Positions 1-7,240 of a stretch of DNA of 19,219 bases are shown here, piece by piece. The stretch comes from JASJHI01 sp965371355. Lineage in GTDB: Bacteria; Actinomycetota; Acidimicrobiia; Acidimicrobiales; Ilumatobacteraceae. The notes beneath the pieces were generated by a model. The model ran no database searches. It saw nothing but the letters and a program-made list of their open reading frames with translations, and had not been told where the DNA came from. The DNA lies in NCBI GenBank assembly GCA_965371355.1, contig CBDUYD010000044.1, forward strand, positions 1-19,219, given 5' to 3'. The position numbers were made by a program, and so were the translations under genes. Within the stretch, counting starts at the first letter, position 1. Every line of letters begins with the position of its first letter.

Positions 1-102
1 CGCTGCCGGCACGGTCGACGACGCTGCCGGCACGGTCGACGACGCTCCGAGCGCAGCCGACGCTGCCGGTGCCGTGGACGGCGCTCCCGGCACGGTCGAC
101 GA
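1..102 (+). repeat. 21-bp in-frame tandem repeat, about five units
   Basis: Units lie at 1-21 and 22-42 (identical), 43-60 (an 18-bp shortened unit), 61-81 (diverged) and 82-102 (one base different from the first in the visible core). The unit begins cgctgccggc and ends ggtcgacga. It encodes seven residues (about AAGTVDD), so copy number can change without a frameshift. It lies in the disordered tail of the partial protein at the window edge, and the first base of the window is inside the array, so the true copy number is unknown. Confidence 0.9.
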
Positions 103-331
103 TCAGACCGATTCTGCCGACCCGAGCGATCCCGGCTCGACGACGATCGCGACCCCCGGCGATCCGCCGACCCCGTCCGCTCCGCCGCGCAACCTGATCG
201 AGGCGAGGCGCGACGGCAAGCTCACCCCTGTCGCCGGTGTGCCGGTCGACGGTGTGTCGGTCGACGGTGAGCCCCCTGAGGGTGTTGTGGGCGACGGTGC
301 GGAGGCGACCGACGAGGCCGCCACGGCGTGA
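2..331 (+). CDS. C-terminal part of a probable TatA/TatB-like protein (5' end missing)
   Basis: The reading frame is open from the first bases of the window and stops at TGA 329-331, so only the last 109 residues are visible. They are low in complexity, rich in Ala, Asp, Gly and Pro, and begin with a heptad-like repeat of the form AAGTVDD. No membrane segment or enzyme motif is present in this part. The identity is inferred from position: the stop codon overlaps the start of tatC, and in Mycobacterium tatA lies directly upstream of tatC and helY. TatA proteins have a short N-terminal membrane helix, an amphipathic helix and a variable disordered tail, and this would be that tail. It could equally be another protein with a disordered tail, because the diagnostic N-terminus lies outside the window. 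The downstream part (VPVDGVSVDG) repeats a similar Val-Asp-Gly pattern. Confidence 0.55.
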   Translation, partial: AAGTVDDAAGTVDDAPSAADAAGAVDGAPGTVDDQTDSADPSDPGSTTIATPGDPPTPSAPPRNLIEARRDGKLTPVAGVPVDGVSVDGEPPEGVVGDGAEATDEAATA

Positions 332-1110
332 GCGGCGACGCGATGACCGATGAGGAGGAGCCTCTCGAAGACTCGATGACGCTGACCGAGCATCTGTCGG
401 AACTGCGCGCCCGCATCGTCCGGTCGGCGCTGGCGGTGACGATCGGCATGGTCGTGGTCATCGCCCTCTACGACCAGGTGCTCGACTTTCTGCTCGCTCC
501 CTATCGCAACCTCTGCGAACGGAAGGGGCTCTCGTTCTGCGATCCGGAGCTGTACACCTTCACGCCGACCGAAGGCCTCTCGACCCGATTGCGGGTCGGG
601 ATGTACGGCGGGATCATCCTCGCGTTGCCCGTGCTGTTGTGGCAACTGTGGCGGTTCATCGTGCCCGCGCTGCATGCGAAGGAACGGCGTCTCGCCATCC
701 CGTTCGTGATGTCGTCGCTGGTGCTGTTCGCCGTCGGGGCAGCACTCGCCTACATCACCGCCGACCGGGCACTCAACTTCCTCATCTCGTGGGCGGGCGA
801 GGACGTCAGCCAGAGATTCTCCGTGAGCAGCTACATCAGCTTGATCGGGCTGATGATCTTCGCCTTCGGAGCGGGGTTCCTCCTGCCGGTGCTGCTCGTC
901 TTCCTCCAGCTCGCCAACATCGTCAAACCACGCCAGTTGCTCGCCTCTTGGCGGTACGCGACCGTCGGAATCTTCGTGCTCGCCGCCGTGATCACGCCGT
1001 CGGGCGACCCGATCACGCTGATGATGCTCGCCGGGCCGATGCTCGTGCTCTACTTCGTCGCCGTGCTCCTCGGCTGGCTGCTCGTGCGTCGACGTCCGGC
1101 CGCCACCTGA
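328..1110 (+). CDS. tatC: Sec-independent protein translocase subunit TatC
   Basis: TatC is the multi-spanning membrane receptor of the twin-arginine translocase, which recognises RR signal peptides and works with TatA/B to export folded proteins. The 260-residue product shows the expected family features: an N-terminal EHLSELRAR motif, a periplasmic stretch ending FTPTEGLSTRLRVG, the loop FIVPALHAKERR, and the conserved AVITPSGDPITL segment before the last helices. About six hydrophobic segments can be picked out and the tail is basic (VRRRPAAT). The chosen GTG start overlaps the upstream stop (GTGA), which suggests translational coupling. An ATG at 343 is an alternative that would remove five residues. 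The length is normal for the family. Confidence 0.96.
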   Translation: MSGDAMTDEEEPLEDSMTLTEHLSELRARIVRSALAVTIGMVVVIALYDQVLDFLLAPYRNLCERKGLSFCDPELYTFTPTEGLSTRLRVGMYGGIILALPVLLWQLWRFIVPALHAKERRLAIPFVMSSLVLFAVGAALAYITADRALNFLISWAGEDVSQRFSVSSYISLIGLMIFAFGAGFLLPVLLVFLQLANIVKPRQLLASWRYATVGIFVLAAVITPSGDPITLMMLAGPMLVLYFVAVLLGWLLVRRRPAAT

Positions 1111-1133
1111 CCCCGACCTGGCAGACTGATCGC

Positions 1134-3803
1134 GTGCGCGTCGAACGTTCGGAGCTGACAGCCCGCTATCCGTTCGACATCGATCGGTTCCAGCAGCAGG
1201 CCTTCGACGCCCTCGACGACGGTCGTCACGTCATCGTCGCCGCGCCGACCGGCAGCGGCAAGACCGTCGTCGCCGAGTACGGCATCGAGCGCACCCTCCG
1301 TGCCGGACTGCGATCGTTCTACACCGCACCGGTGAAGGCGCTCTCCAATCAGAAGTACCGCGATCTGATCGACGTGCACGGCGAGGACGCCGTCGGACTC
1401 CTCACCGGCGACAACGCGATCAACCCGTCGGCACCGATCGTCGTGATGACGACCGAGGTGCTGCGGAACATGATCTATGGCCGATCTCAGCAGCTCGCCG
1501 ACGTCGGACTCGTCGTGCTCGACGAGGTGCACTTCCTTCAGGACGCCTACCGGGGCCCGGTGTGGGAGGAGGTCATCATCCACCTTCCGGCCGGGATCAC
1601 GCTCGTGTGCCTCTCGGCCACCGTGAGCAACGTCACCGAGCTTGCCGACTGGGTGACCACCGTACGCGGCGACACCGAGGCGATCGTCGAGACCCGCCGA
1701 CCGGTCGAACTCCGCAACCACTATCTCATCGACGATCGGACGTCCGATCGCCTGCGGATGATGCCGACGTTCATCGACGGGCACGTCAACCGTGATGCGC
1801 TCAAGCTCGACGAATCCGCCGTGCGCCACCGGCGGGGGAGCGATCGGCGCGGGCAGGGTGGCAAGGGTCGCGACCCGCGTCGGCGCCTGGCGACGCCGGG
1901 GCGCGTCGAAACCGTCGAACTACTCCGCGAGCGCGACATTCTTCCCGCGATCTATTTCATCTTCAGTCGCGCCCAGTGTGACCAGGCGGCCAAGATGTGT
2001 GTCGACTCGGGTCTCGAGCTCACCTCCGCCGCCGAGCGCAGCGAGATCCGCGAGCTGATCGAGGCACGGCTCGGCGCGCTCGACCCGGACGATCTGGAGG
2101 TCCTCGGCTATCCGGAGTTCGTCCGGCGGCTCGAGGCCGGCGTCGCCGCCCACCACGCGGGCATGGTGCCGCCGATGAAGGAGGTGGTCGAGCTCTGCTT
2201 CGTCCGCGGCCTGGTGAAGGTGGTGTTCGCGACCGAAACGCTGGCGGTCGGGATCAATATGCCGGCGAGGTCGGTCGTGATCGAGAAGCTGACCAAGTTC
2301 ACCGGTGAGCACCACGAGCGGCTAACGCCGGGTGAGTACACCCAGCTCACCGGTCGCGCCGGGCGTCGCGGGATCGACGACAGCGGCGACGCGGTCGTGC
2401 TGTGGACGCCGTGGGTGCGCTTCGACGACGTCGCCCGCCTCGCCTCGAGCACATCGTTCCAGCTGCGTTCGGTGTTCCGCCCGACGTACAACATGGCGGC
2501 GAACCTGATCCGGCGGTACGACAGCGAACGGGCGCACCACCTGCTCAACCTTTCGTTCGCGCAGTACCAGGCCGACCGTGACGTCGTCAGGCTCGAGAGC
2601 CGCCTCGACCGGCTGCACCGCGATCTGACCGAGCTCGAAGCCGAGGCCGAGAGCCCGTACGGCGATATCGACGAATACCGCCGCATGCGCGACGCGGACG
2701 CCGCCGAGCGACGCGGCACCGTCGGCGGTGGCGAGATGCGCGGAGCGATGGCACGGCTGCGTCCGGGAGTCGTGATCGATGTGACGTCGAGCAGGCATCG
2801 GGGGCCGGTGGTCGTCGTCGCGACCGCGCATCGCAAGTCGGGTGTACGGCTGACCGTGGTGACGAAGGGTGCGAAAAGCCTGCACCTACACGCGGACGAC
2901 TTCGACCGACCGCCCGAGACGATCGGATCCGTCAAGGTGCCCCAGCACTTCGGTCCGACCAAGCGTGAGTTCCGCGACCGGGTGGCGCGGGCGCTCCGCA
3001 AGGCCGATCTGCGGCGCACCGGTGACCGTCCGTCGCGCGCTGCTGCACGCGAAGCGCTTCCGGTCGCCCGCGACCCCGACCTCCGCGAACGCCTCCGTGC
3101 GGCGAGTCGCGCCGAGCGTGTGCGGCGCCAGATCGCCGACGTCCACGAACGCGTGCAGGGCAAGAACCACTCCCTCTCCAACGACTTCGACCGTGTTGTC
3201 GAGTTGCTCGACCACTACGGCTACGTCGATCGGGAAGGGTGGCAACTGACCGAGGCCGGCGAACTGCTGGCGCGCCTTTTCCACGAGTCGGACCTGTTGG
3301 TCGCCGAGGTGCTGCGCGATGGGTTGCTCGACGGCCTCGGTGCGCCCGACCTCGCGGCGCTGGTGTCGTGCCTCGTGTACGAGCACCGCAGCAGCGATGC
3401 GCCTCCCGCGCCCTGGTTCTCCTCGAGCGACAGCCGTCGGAGATGGCGGCGCATGTCGGTGATCAGCACGGATCTCTCGGCGCGCGAGCGGTCGTCGGGA
3501 CTCGTCGAGCACCGGCCACCCGATCCCACGTTCGGTGCGGTCGCGTACGCATGGGTGGCCGGCGAGGGCTTCGCCGAGGTGGTCGTCGAGGAGGAGCTGA
3601 CCGGCGGCGACTTCGTTCGGACGATGAAGCAGCTGATCGACGTACTCCGTCAGATCGCACTCGTCGCCCCCGACCGTGCGACGCGACGCGTCGCTGCCGA
3701 GGCGGGCGAGGCCGCGTTCCGGGGTGTCGTCGCCGACAGTTCGGTCGCCGTCGTCGAGCATCTCAGGGGCGGCGAGAGCACCGCACCGGCGCCCGATCGA
3801 TGA
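1134..3803 (+). CDS. helY: Ski2/Mtr4-family DEVH-box RNA helicase, HelY-like
   Basis: The product is an ATP-dependent superfamily 2 helicase of about 889 residues, close in size to mycobacterial HelY. Visible motifs are Walker A (APTGSGKT, about residues 37-44), motif Ic TTEVLRNM, the Walker B box DEVH (about 130-133), SAT (about 161-163) and motif VI QLTGRAGRRG (about 404-413). The C-terminal third (HYGYVDREGW, then LLARLFHESDLLVAEVL) resembles the DSHCT domain of Ski2/Mtr4 enzymes, so RNA is the likely substrate. A basic Arg/Gly-rich insert lies between the two RecA-like domains at about residues 220-245. The frame stays open far upstream through tatC, but homology begins just after GTG 1134, which sits 23 bases after the tatC stop; I take that as the start. 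No strong Shine-Dalgarno site is visible. The biological role is not established by the sequence. Confidence 0.92.
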   Translation: MRVERSELTARYPFDIDRFQQQAFDALDDGRHVIVAAPTGSGKTVVAEYGIERTLRAGLRSFYTAPVKALSNQKYRDLIDVHGEDAVGLLTGDNAINPSAPIVVMTTEVLRNMIYGRSQQLADVGLVVLDEVHFLQDAYRGPVWEEVIIHLPAGITLVCLSATVSNVTELADWVTTVRGDTEAIVETRRPVELRNHYLIDDRTSDRLRMMPTFIDGHVNRDALKLDESAVRHRRGSDRRGQGGKGRDPRRRLATPGRVETVELLRERDILPAIYFIFSRAQCDQAAKMCVDSGLELTSAAERSEIRELIEARLGALDPDDLEVLGYPEFVRRLEAGVAAHHAGMVPPMKEVVELCFVRGLVKVVFATETLAVGINMPARSVVIEKLTKFTGEHHERLTPGEYTQLTGRAGRRGIDDSGDAVVLWTPWVRFDDVARLASSTSFQLRSVFRPTYNMAANLIRRYDSERAHHLLNLSFAQYQADRDVVRLESRLDRLHRDLTELEAEAESPYGDIDEYRRMRDADAAERRGTVGGGEMRGAMARLRPGVVIDVTSSRHRGPVVVVATAHRKSGVRLTVVTKGAKSLHLHADDFDRPPETIGSVKVPQHFGPTKREFRDRVARALRKADLRRTGDRPSRAAAREALPVARDPDLRERLRAASRAERVRRQIADVHERVQGKNHSLSNDFDRVVELLDHYGYVDREGWQLTEAGELLARLFHESDLLVAEVLRDGLLDGLGAPDLAALVSCLVYEHRSSDAPPAPWFSSSDSRRRWRRMSVISTDLSARERSSGLVEHRPPDPTFGAVAYAWVAGEGFAEVVVEEELTGGDFVRTMKQLIDVLRQIALVAPDRATRRVAAEAGEAAFRGVVADSSVAVVEHLRGGESTAPAPDR

Positions 3804-4435
3804 CGATCGAGCGTGGGGCGTCGTGGGGCGAGCGGACCTCGCGACCCGACCCGCTCCTGGTGGCCGCGGACGACCGCGAACTCGCGATCGCGCTGGGTTC
3901 GGGTGTGCCGGCGACGGTCCGCTCGGGTGACATGCTCCGCACACTCGGTGGACCGACGGGGAAGCCCGACGGTGGCGCGCGGGAGGGCGGCGCGCCGGAC
4001 GACCTCGTCTTGGCTGTGCCGATCGACCTGATCGACCTCCGTCTCGACGGGCGAGACGTCGGACCGGTCGTGGCACACGTGCTCGTGCGGTCGCGGCGCC
4101 GTCGTGGTGGACTCCTGTGGGGGCCGGTCGTGATGGTGATGAACGCGGAGTTCATGGGCCGCTGGGATGTGGCCCCACGCGGCCATCCCAACGACGGCAG
4201 GGTCGAGGTCGTGTCGTGCGATGCGGCGTTGGACGTGCGCCAGCGGCTGGCCGCACGGCGTCGCCTGGAGACCGCCACGCACCTTCCGCACCCCGGCATC
4301 ACGAGCCGGTCGACGGCGCGCGCGTCGTTCACATTCGATCGGCCGATGGTGGTGGTCGCCGACGGGCATCGCATCGGGCGCGCACGTTCCGTCGAGTTCG
4401 AGGTCCGCCCCGACGCCGCGATGCTCTACGTCTGA
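3800..4435 (+). CDS. Hypothetical protein resembling the C-terminal domain of YegS/DGK-type lipid kinases
   Basis: The ATG overlaps the helY stop (ATGA), giving a 211-residue protein in the same operon. The second half follows the pattern of the beta-rich C-terminal domain of diacylglycerol/sphingosine-kinase-like proteins: an Asn followed by a Gly-containing stretch, APRGHPNDGRVEVV (compare A..A...DG.LDVV), a segment of alternating charged and hydrophobic residues, then ADGHRIG and a closing hydrophobic strand RPDAAMLYV (compare DGE..G and the final P.AL.V strand). The catalytic N-terminal domain of those kinases, with its GGDGT motif, is absent; the N-terminus here is short, Gly-rich and unlike a kinase. 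The resemblance is my own pattern reading and is not strong. If it is real, this is a stand-alone, probably non-catalytic domain. Otherwise the protein is of unknown function. Confidence 0.7.
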   Translation: MTIERGASWGERTSRPDPLLVAADDRELAIALGSGVPATVRSGDMLRTLGGPTGKPDGGAREGGAPDDLVLAVPIDLIDLRLDGRDVGPVVAHVLVRSRRRRGGLLWGPVVMVMNAEFMGRWDVAPRGHPNDGRVEVVSCDAALDVRQRLAARRRLETATHLPHPGITSRSTARASFTFDRPMVVVADGHRIGRARSVEFEVRPDAAMLYV

Positions 4436-4511
4436 GGAGGGCACTCGACGGGTTGCCGTCGCGCCTGCTCAGGTCGGGTGCATGATCCCGAAGCGCCCGG
4501 CGCGGCGGTCG

Positions 4512-4517
4512 TAGAGT
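4512..4517 (+). promoter_or_regulatory. Possible -10 element of a leaderless promoter (ThyX-like gene)
   Basis: The hexamer TAGAGT lies 8 bases before the GTG at 4526, in the only gap (90 bp) between the preceding operon and this gene. The spacing would place the transcription start at or next to the start codon, and no Shine-Dalgarno sequence is visible. No convincing -35 is seen. Confidence 0.35.
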
Positions 4518-4525
4518 GGTCGCTC

Positions 4526-6124
4526 GTGACCGTCTATGTCCCTGAGCACTTCACGGAGGGCGAGTCCGATGTGCTGCGCAGGTACTTCACCAATCTCGAC
4601 GGTCCCGTCTTCGCGCTCGTCAACCTTCCCGAGGTCGTCAAGGGCGCACTGTTCGCGAGGTACAGCCGCAGCCCGAAGTCGCTCCGCAGGCTTTTCCTCG
4701 ACGAGTTCGTCGGCGACCTCGACATCAGCGGCGACCAGACGATCGACGCGACGGTCGGCCTCGACCGCGCCGAGGAACTGTACGAGCGCGTCTTCTTCGA
4801 CTACGGCGACGACTCGGTGGCGCAGCTCGGAGGTGTCCACCTCGCCTGCGAACAGGCCTCGAACCTGCTGACCAAGGTGCTCGAGTGGGGGCGCCTGATG
4901 AGCTATCTCGAGCAGAGCACCAGGTACATCGCGTACGACAGCCGGCTCGGCGGGAGATATCGCTACTACCGCGATCCGCAGGTGCTCGCGGGCCCGCTCG
5001 GCACGCGCTACGTCGGCGACCTCGACCGCATCTTCGACACCTACAGCCACTGCGCAGAGGTGGTCACCAACCACGTCCGCTCGACGGTCCCACACGATCC
5101 CGTCGACAGCGAGTTCGTGTACCGCACCGCCACCCGGGCGAAGGCGCTCGACGCCGTCCGCGGCGTGCTTCCCGCGGCGGCGACGTCCAACGTCGGGATC
5201 TACGGCACCGGTCAGGCGTTCGAGGCGCTGCTCCTGCGGATGCGCGCACACCCACTTCCCGAGTCGCGCGAGTACGCCGACCTGATACTGCACGAGTTGC
5301 GCAAGGTCATCCCCAGCTTCCTGCGTCGCGTCGACCTGCCCGATCGCGGAGGGAAATGGAGCGACTACCTCGCTGACCGCCGGCGCGAGACCGCCGAGAT
5401 CGTCGAGCGGCTGTTCGGCGACACCCCGGTCGAACCGTCGGCCGAGGTCGAACTCGTCGACTTCGATCCGGAGGCGGAAGAGAAGATCCTCGCCGCGATC
5501 TGCTACTCGCAGTCGACGTTGCCCGAACACCAACTGCTCGATCGCGTCAGGAAGCTCGGCGCCGACGAACGAGTGGCGCTGATGTGCGCATATGTCGGAG
5601 AGCGCGAGAACCGCCGGCACAAGCCGGGTCGGGCGTTCGAGCGGTCGTTCTACCGATTCGACGTGCTCAGCGACTACGGCGCGTTCCGCGATATGCAGCG
5701 CCATCGGATGCTGACGATCGAGTGGCAGCGTCTCACGCCGAACCACGGCTACTCACGCCCCGAACTCGTGTCGGAGGCGGGTGCCGCCGACCGGTTCGAC
5801 GAGGCGATGGAGCGCTCGGCGGCGCTCTTCGACGTCCTCGCCGTCGATCACCCCGTGCAGGCTCCCTACGCGGTCTCGATGGCGTATCGGATGCGATACT
5901 CGATGCAGTTCAACGCCCGCGAGGCGATGCACATGCTCGAGCTGCGTTCATCCCCGCAGGGCCACCCGTCGTATCGCCGGGTCGCGCTCGAGATGCACCG
6001 GCTGATCGCGGAGCAGGCCGGGCACCGTGCGCTGGCGGCGGCGATGAGTCACATGACGACCGATGCCCCGGAGCTGGAGCGTCTCGAGTCCGAGCGTCGG
6101 GCGGAGGCCCGTCGAAAGTCCTGA
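4526..6124 (+). CDS. Double-length ThyX-like protein (flavin-dependent thymidylate synthase family)
   Basis: ThyX makes dTMP from dUMP with FAD, NADPH and methylene-tetrahydrofolate, and is usually about 220-300 residues long. This protein has about 532 residues and reads as two ThyX-like halves. Half 1 (about 20-300) contains FARYSR, YGDDSVAQLGG, then RLMSYLEQSTRY (about 123-134), which matches the second part of the signature RHRxxSxxxxSxRY, and later a region like the ThyX segment before its C-terminal helix (RGVLPAAATSN ... LHELRKVIPSF). Half 2 (about 307-532) restarts with VELVDFDPEAEEKILAA, has QRHRMLTIEWQR (RHR at 392-394), and ends with NAREAMHMLELRSSPQG, which is like the NAR...FLELR segment of ThyX. 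The RHR triplet is WGR in half 1, and the downstream Ser/Ser/Arg is altered in half 2. GTG 4526 is preferred to the ATG at 4478, which would add 16 residues unlike the family. Whether it makes dTMP is uncertain. Confidence 0.85.
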   Translation: MTVYVPEHFTEGESDVLRRYFTNLDGPVFALVNLPEVVKGALFARYSRSPKSLRRLFLDEFVGDLDISGDQTIDATVGLDRAEELYERVFFDYGDDSVAQLGGVHLACEQASNLLTKVLEWGRLMSYLEQSTRYIAYDSRLGGRYRYYRDPQVLAGPLGTRYVGDLDRIFDTYSHCAEVVTNHVRSTVPHDPVDSEFVYRTATRAKALDAVRGVLPAAATSNVGIYGTGQAFEALLLRMRAHPLPESREYADLILHELRKVIPSFLRRVDLPDRGGKWSDYLADRRRETAEIVERLFGDTPVEPSAEVELVDFDPEAEEKILAAICYSQSTLPEHQLLDRVRKLGADERVALMCAYVGERENRRHKPGRAFERSFYRFDVLSDYGAFRDMQRHRMLTIEWQRLTPNHGYSRPELVSEAGAADRFDEAMERSAALFDVLAVDHPVQAPYAVSMAYRMRYSMQFNAREAMHMLELRSSPQGHPSYRRVALEMHRLIAEQAGHRALAAAMSHMTTDAPELERLESERRAEARRKS

Positions 6125-6163
6125 TCCGTTGGGGGAGCGACCCTCACCGACACCAGCGTTCGA

Positions 6164-6179
6164 TGTGACCGGTGTCACA
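6164..6179. promoter_or_regulatory. Perfect CRP/GlxR-type operator, TGTGA-N6-TCACA
   Basis: The 16-bp palindrome reads TGTGA CCGGTG TCACA, an exact match to the binding consensus of CRP-family regulators, including actinobacterial GlxR and mycobacterial Crp. It lies in the 146-bp gap after the ThyX-like gene, about 35 bp before a possible -10 (6214) and 91 bp before the start of the acidic protein gene. That position fits upstream activation. No crp gene is in the window. Confidence 0.6.
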
Positions 6180-6213
6180 CCGAGTGGTTCTCACGCTCAC
6201 GGTTACCTGCGCA

Positions 6214-6219
6214 TATGAT
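6214..6219 (+). promoter_or_regulatory. Possible -10 element before the acidic Cys4 protein gene
   Basis: TATGAT matches five of six positions of TATAAT and lies within an A/T-richer patch (gcatatgatc) in otherwise GC-rich DNA. The -35 region is poor, as expected of an activator-dependent promoter, and the perfect CRP-type box lies just upstream. The implied 5' leader is about 45 bases. Confidence 0.4.
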
Positions 6220-6270
6220 CCCGCCGCGACCCGATTTCCGCGGGGCTGGTATCGACGAACGAAGTGATGA

Positions 6271-6708
6271 ATGGCTGACGACGACATTGACGAAGAAGAA
6301 GCGAGCAAAGCTGGCAACGACGACGGGTCGGAGCCGGATCCCGACGACCTCGACAGCGATGCTGCGGACGCGGATGGCGGCAATGCCGCGGGCGATGACG
6401 CGGACGATGACGATGATGACGACGACAGTGCTCCGCGCACGGAACGCAAGAAGCGCGACGAGGACGACGACGACGAGGTGCCCGACGACGACGATGTCGA
6501 GGCCGACCTCGACCGCATTCTGAAGGATCGAATCGCCGCCACCGACGACGATGACGAAGACGACGAACCCGACCCGAGGGGTGAGGGCGGCGAACGACTC
6601 CAGCCCAAGCAGCAGGATGAGCAGCTCTGTACATTGTGTTACCTGCTCGTCCGATCGAATGCGCCCAACTGCCCGGTGGGCGACGACGACTGCCCGATCT
6701 TCTCCTGA
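6271..6708 (+). CDS. Very acidic protein with a C-terminal Cys4 motif, DUF4193-like
   Basis: The protein has 145 residues. Residues 1 to about 100 are dominated by Asp and Glu, with a run of eight Asp near the middle and two basic interruptions (RTERKKR and LDRILKDRIAA). The tail EGGERLQPKQQDEQLCTLCY has the layout of actinobacterial DUF4193 proteins (compare a basic stretch, PKQADEFTC, then CF/Y-L). Cysteines at about 120, 123, 134 and 141 (CxxC-x10-C-x6-C) could bind one zinc ion. There is no signal peptide or membrane segment. The function is unknown. The ATG at 6271 is preceded by only a weak purine stretch (gaacgaag). The acidic region suggests an intrinsically disordered arm, perhaps for contacts with basic proteins or nucleic-acid-binding partners, but that is inference. 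Confidence 0.82.
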   Translation: MADDDIDEEEASKAGNDDGSEPDPDDLDSDAADADGGNAAGDDADDDDDDDDSAPRTERKKRDEDDDDEVPDDDDVEADLDRILKDRIAATDDDDEDDEPDPRGEGGERLQPKQQDEQLCTLCYLLVRSNAPNCPVGDDDCPIFS

Positions 6709-6727
6709 CCCCGACGATGCGGCTGCG

Positions 6728-7240
6728 ATGACGAGCGACGAACGAGCCGAGCGCCCCGATCCGCTCGAACGCCTCGTCGAAGTCGTGTTCGTTGCACCGA
6801 TCGCTCTGCTGGCGAAGATGATCGAGCAGGGTCCGCTCGCCGACGATCGCGTCGGGAACGACACGCACACCTCCCGTCGCTTCCGTTGCCCGTCGTTGGC
6901 GAGCGCGTTCCGCCGGCTGCGTCAAGAGGTCGACGATCAGATCCGCACCGATCGCGAACGCGCGGCCGCCCGCAGGGCCGCTCCGGCCCGCGCCGCCGGT
7001 CGCGAGCAATCGGTCGACGATGTGTCGGTGCAAGGTGCCGACCCTGTGGAGGTAGCGGCCGACGCAGGCCCCTCCGTATCCGAACTGGCGCTGCCCGACT
7101 ACGACCACCTGCCCGCGTCGCAGATCGTCGCGATGCTGGGTGACCTCGACACCGGCGAACTCGGCGAGATCGAGACCTACGAACGTGCCAACCGCAACCG
7201 TCGGACCGTGCTCGGCAAGCTCGCCCAGCTCCGCGAATGA
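6728..7240 (+). CDS. Conserved-looking hypothetical protein with helical C-terminal motif
   Basis: The protein has 170 residues and starts at ATG 6728, 19 bases after the preceding stop. An N-terminal hydrophobic stretch (VEVVFVAPIALLAKMI, about 17-32) is followed by a basic, Ala/Arg-rich region (about 50-90) and an acidic linker. The final 50 residues form an ordered-looking helical module, YDHLPASQIVAMLGDL then ELGEIETYERANRNRRTVL. Modules of this pattern (Y..L...Q...L..L...EL..I..YE...R.R.T.L.K) occur, as far as I recall, at the end of assorted actinobacterial proteins. I do not know its function. The first 60 residues may associate peripherally with the membrane, but no clear transmembrane helix is present. 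The stop overlaps the next start (ATGA), so it is probably co-translated with the acetyltransferase. Confidence 0.82.
   Translation: MTSDERAERPDPLERLVEVVFVAPIALLAKMIEQGPLADDRVGNDTHTSRRFRCPSLASAFRRLRQEVDDQIRTDRERAAARRAAPARAAGREQSVDDVSVQGADPVEVAADAGPSVSELALPDYDHLPASQIVAMLGDLDTGELGEIETYERANRNRRTVLGKLAQLRE

Noticed and set aside
639..1133. Upstream extension of the helicase reading frame by 165 codons
   Set aside because: It overlaps tatC in another frame and encodes Arg-rich, family-unlike sequence; similarity begins at GTG 1134.
2886..4076. 396-codon - strand open frame opposite the end of helY
   Set aside because: Pro/Arg/His-rich shadow of the DSHCT region; no motif and no promoter or ribosome site.
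4436..4525. Possible small gene or terminator between the helY operon and the ThyX-like gene
   Set aside because: No hairpin with a T-tract and no start codon with a ribosome site; the ATG at 4478 only extends the ThyX-like frame.
6340..6560. GA-rich repetitive stretch as a possible microsatellite or non-coding repeat
   Set aside because: The pattern comes from runs of Asp/Glu codons (gac, gat, gag) in a supported coding frame.
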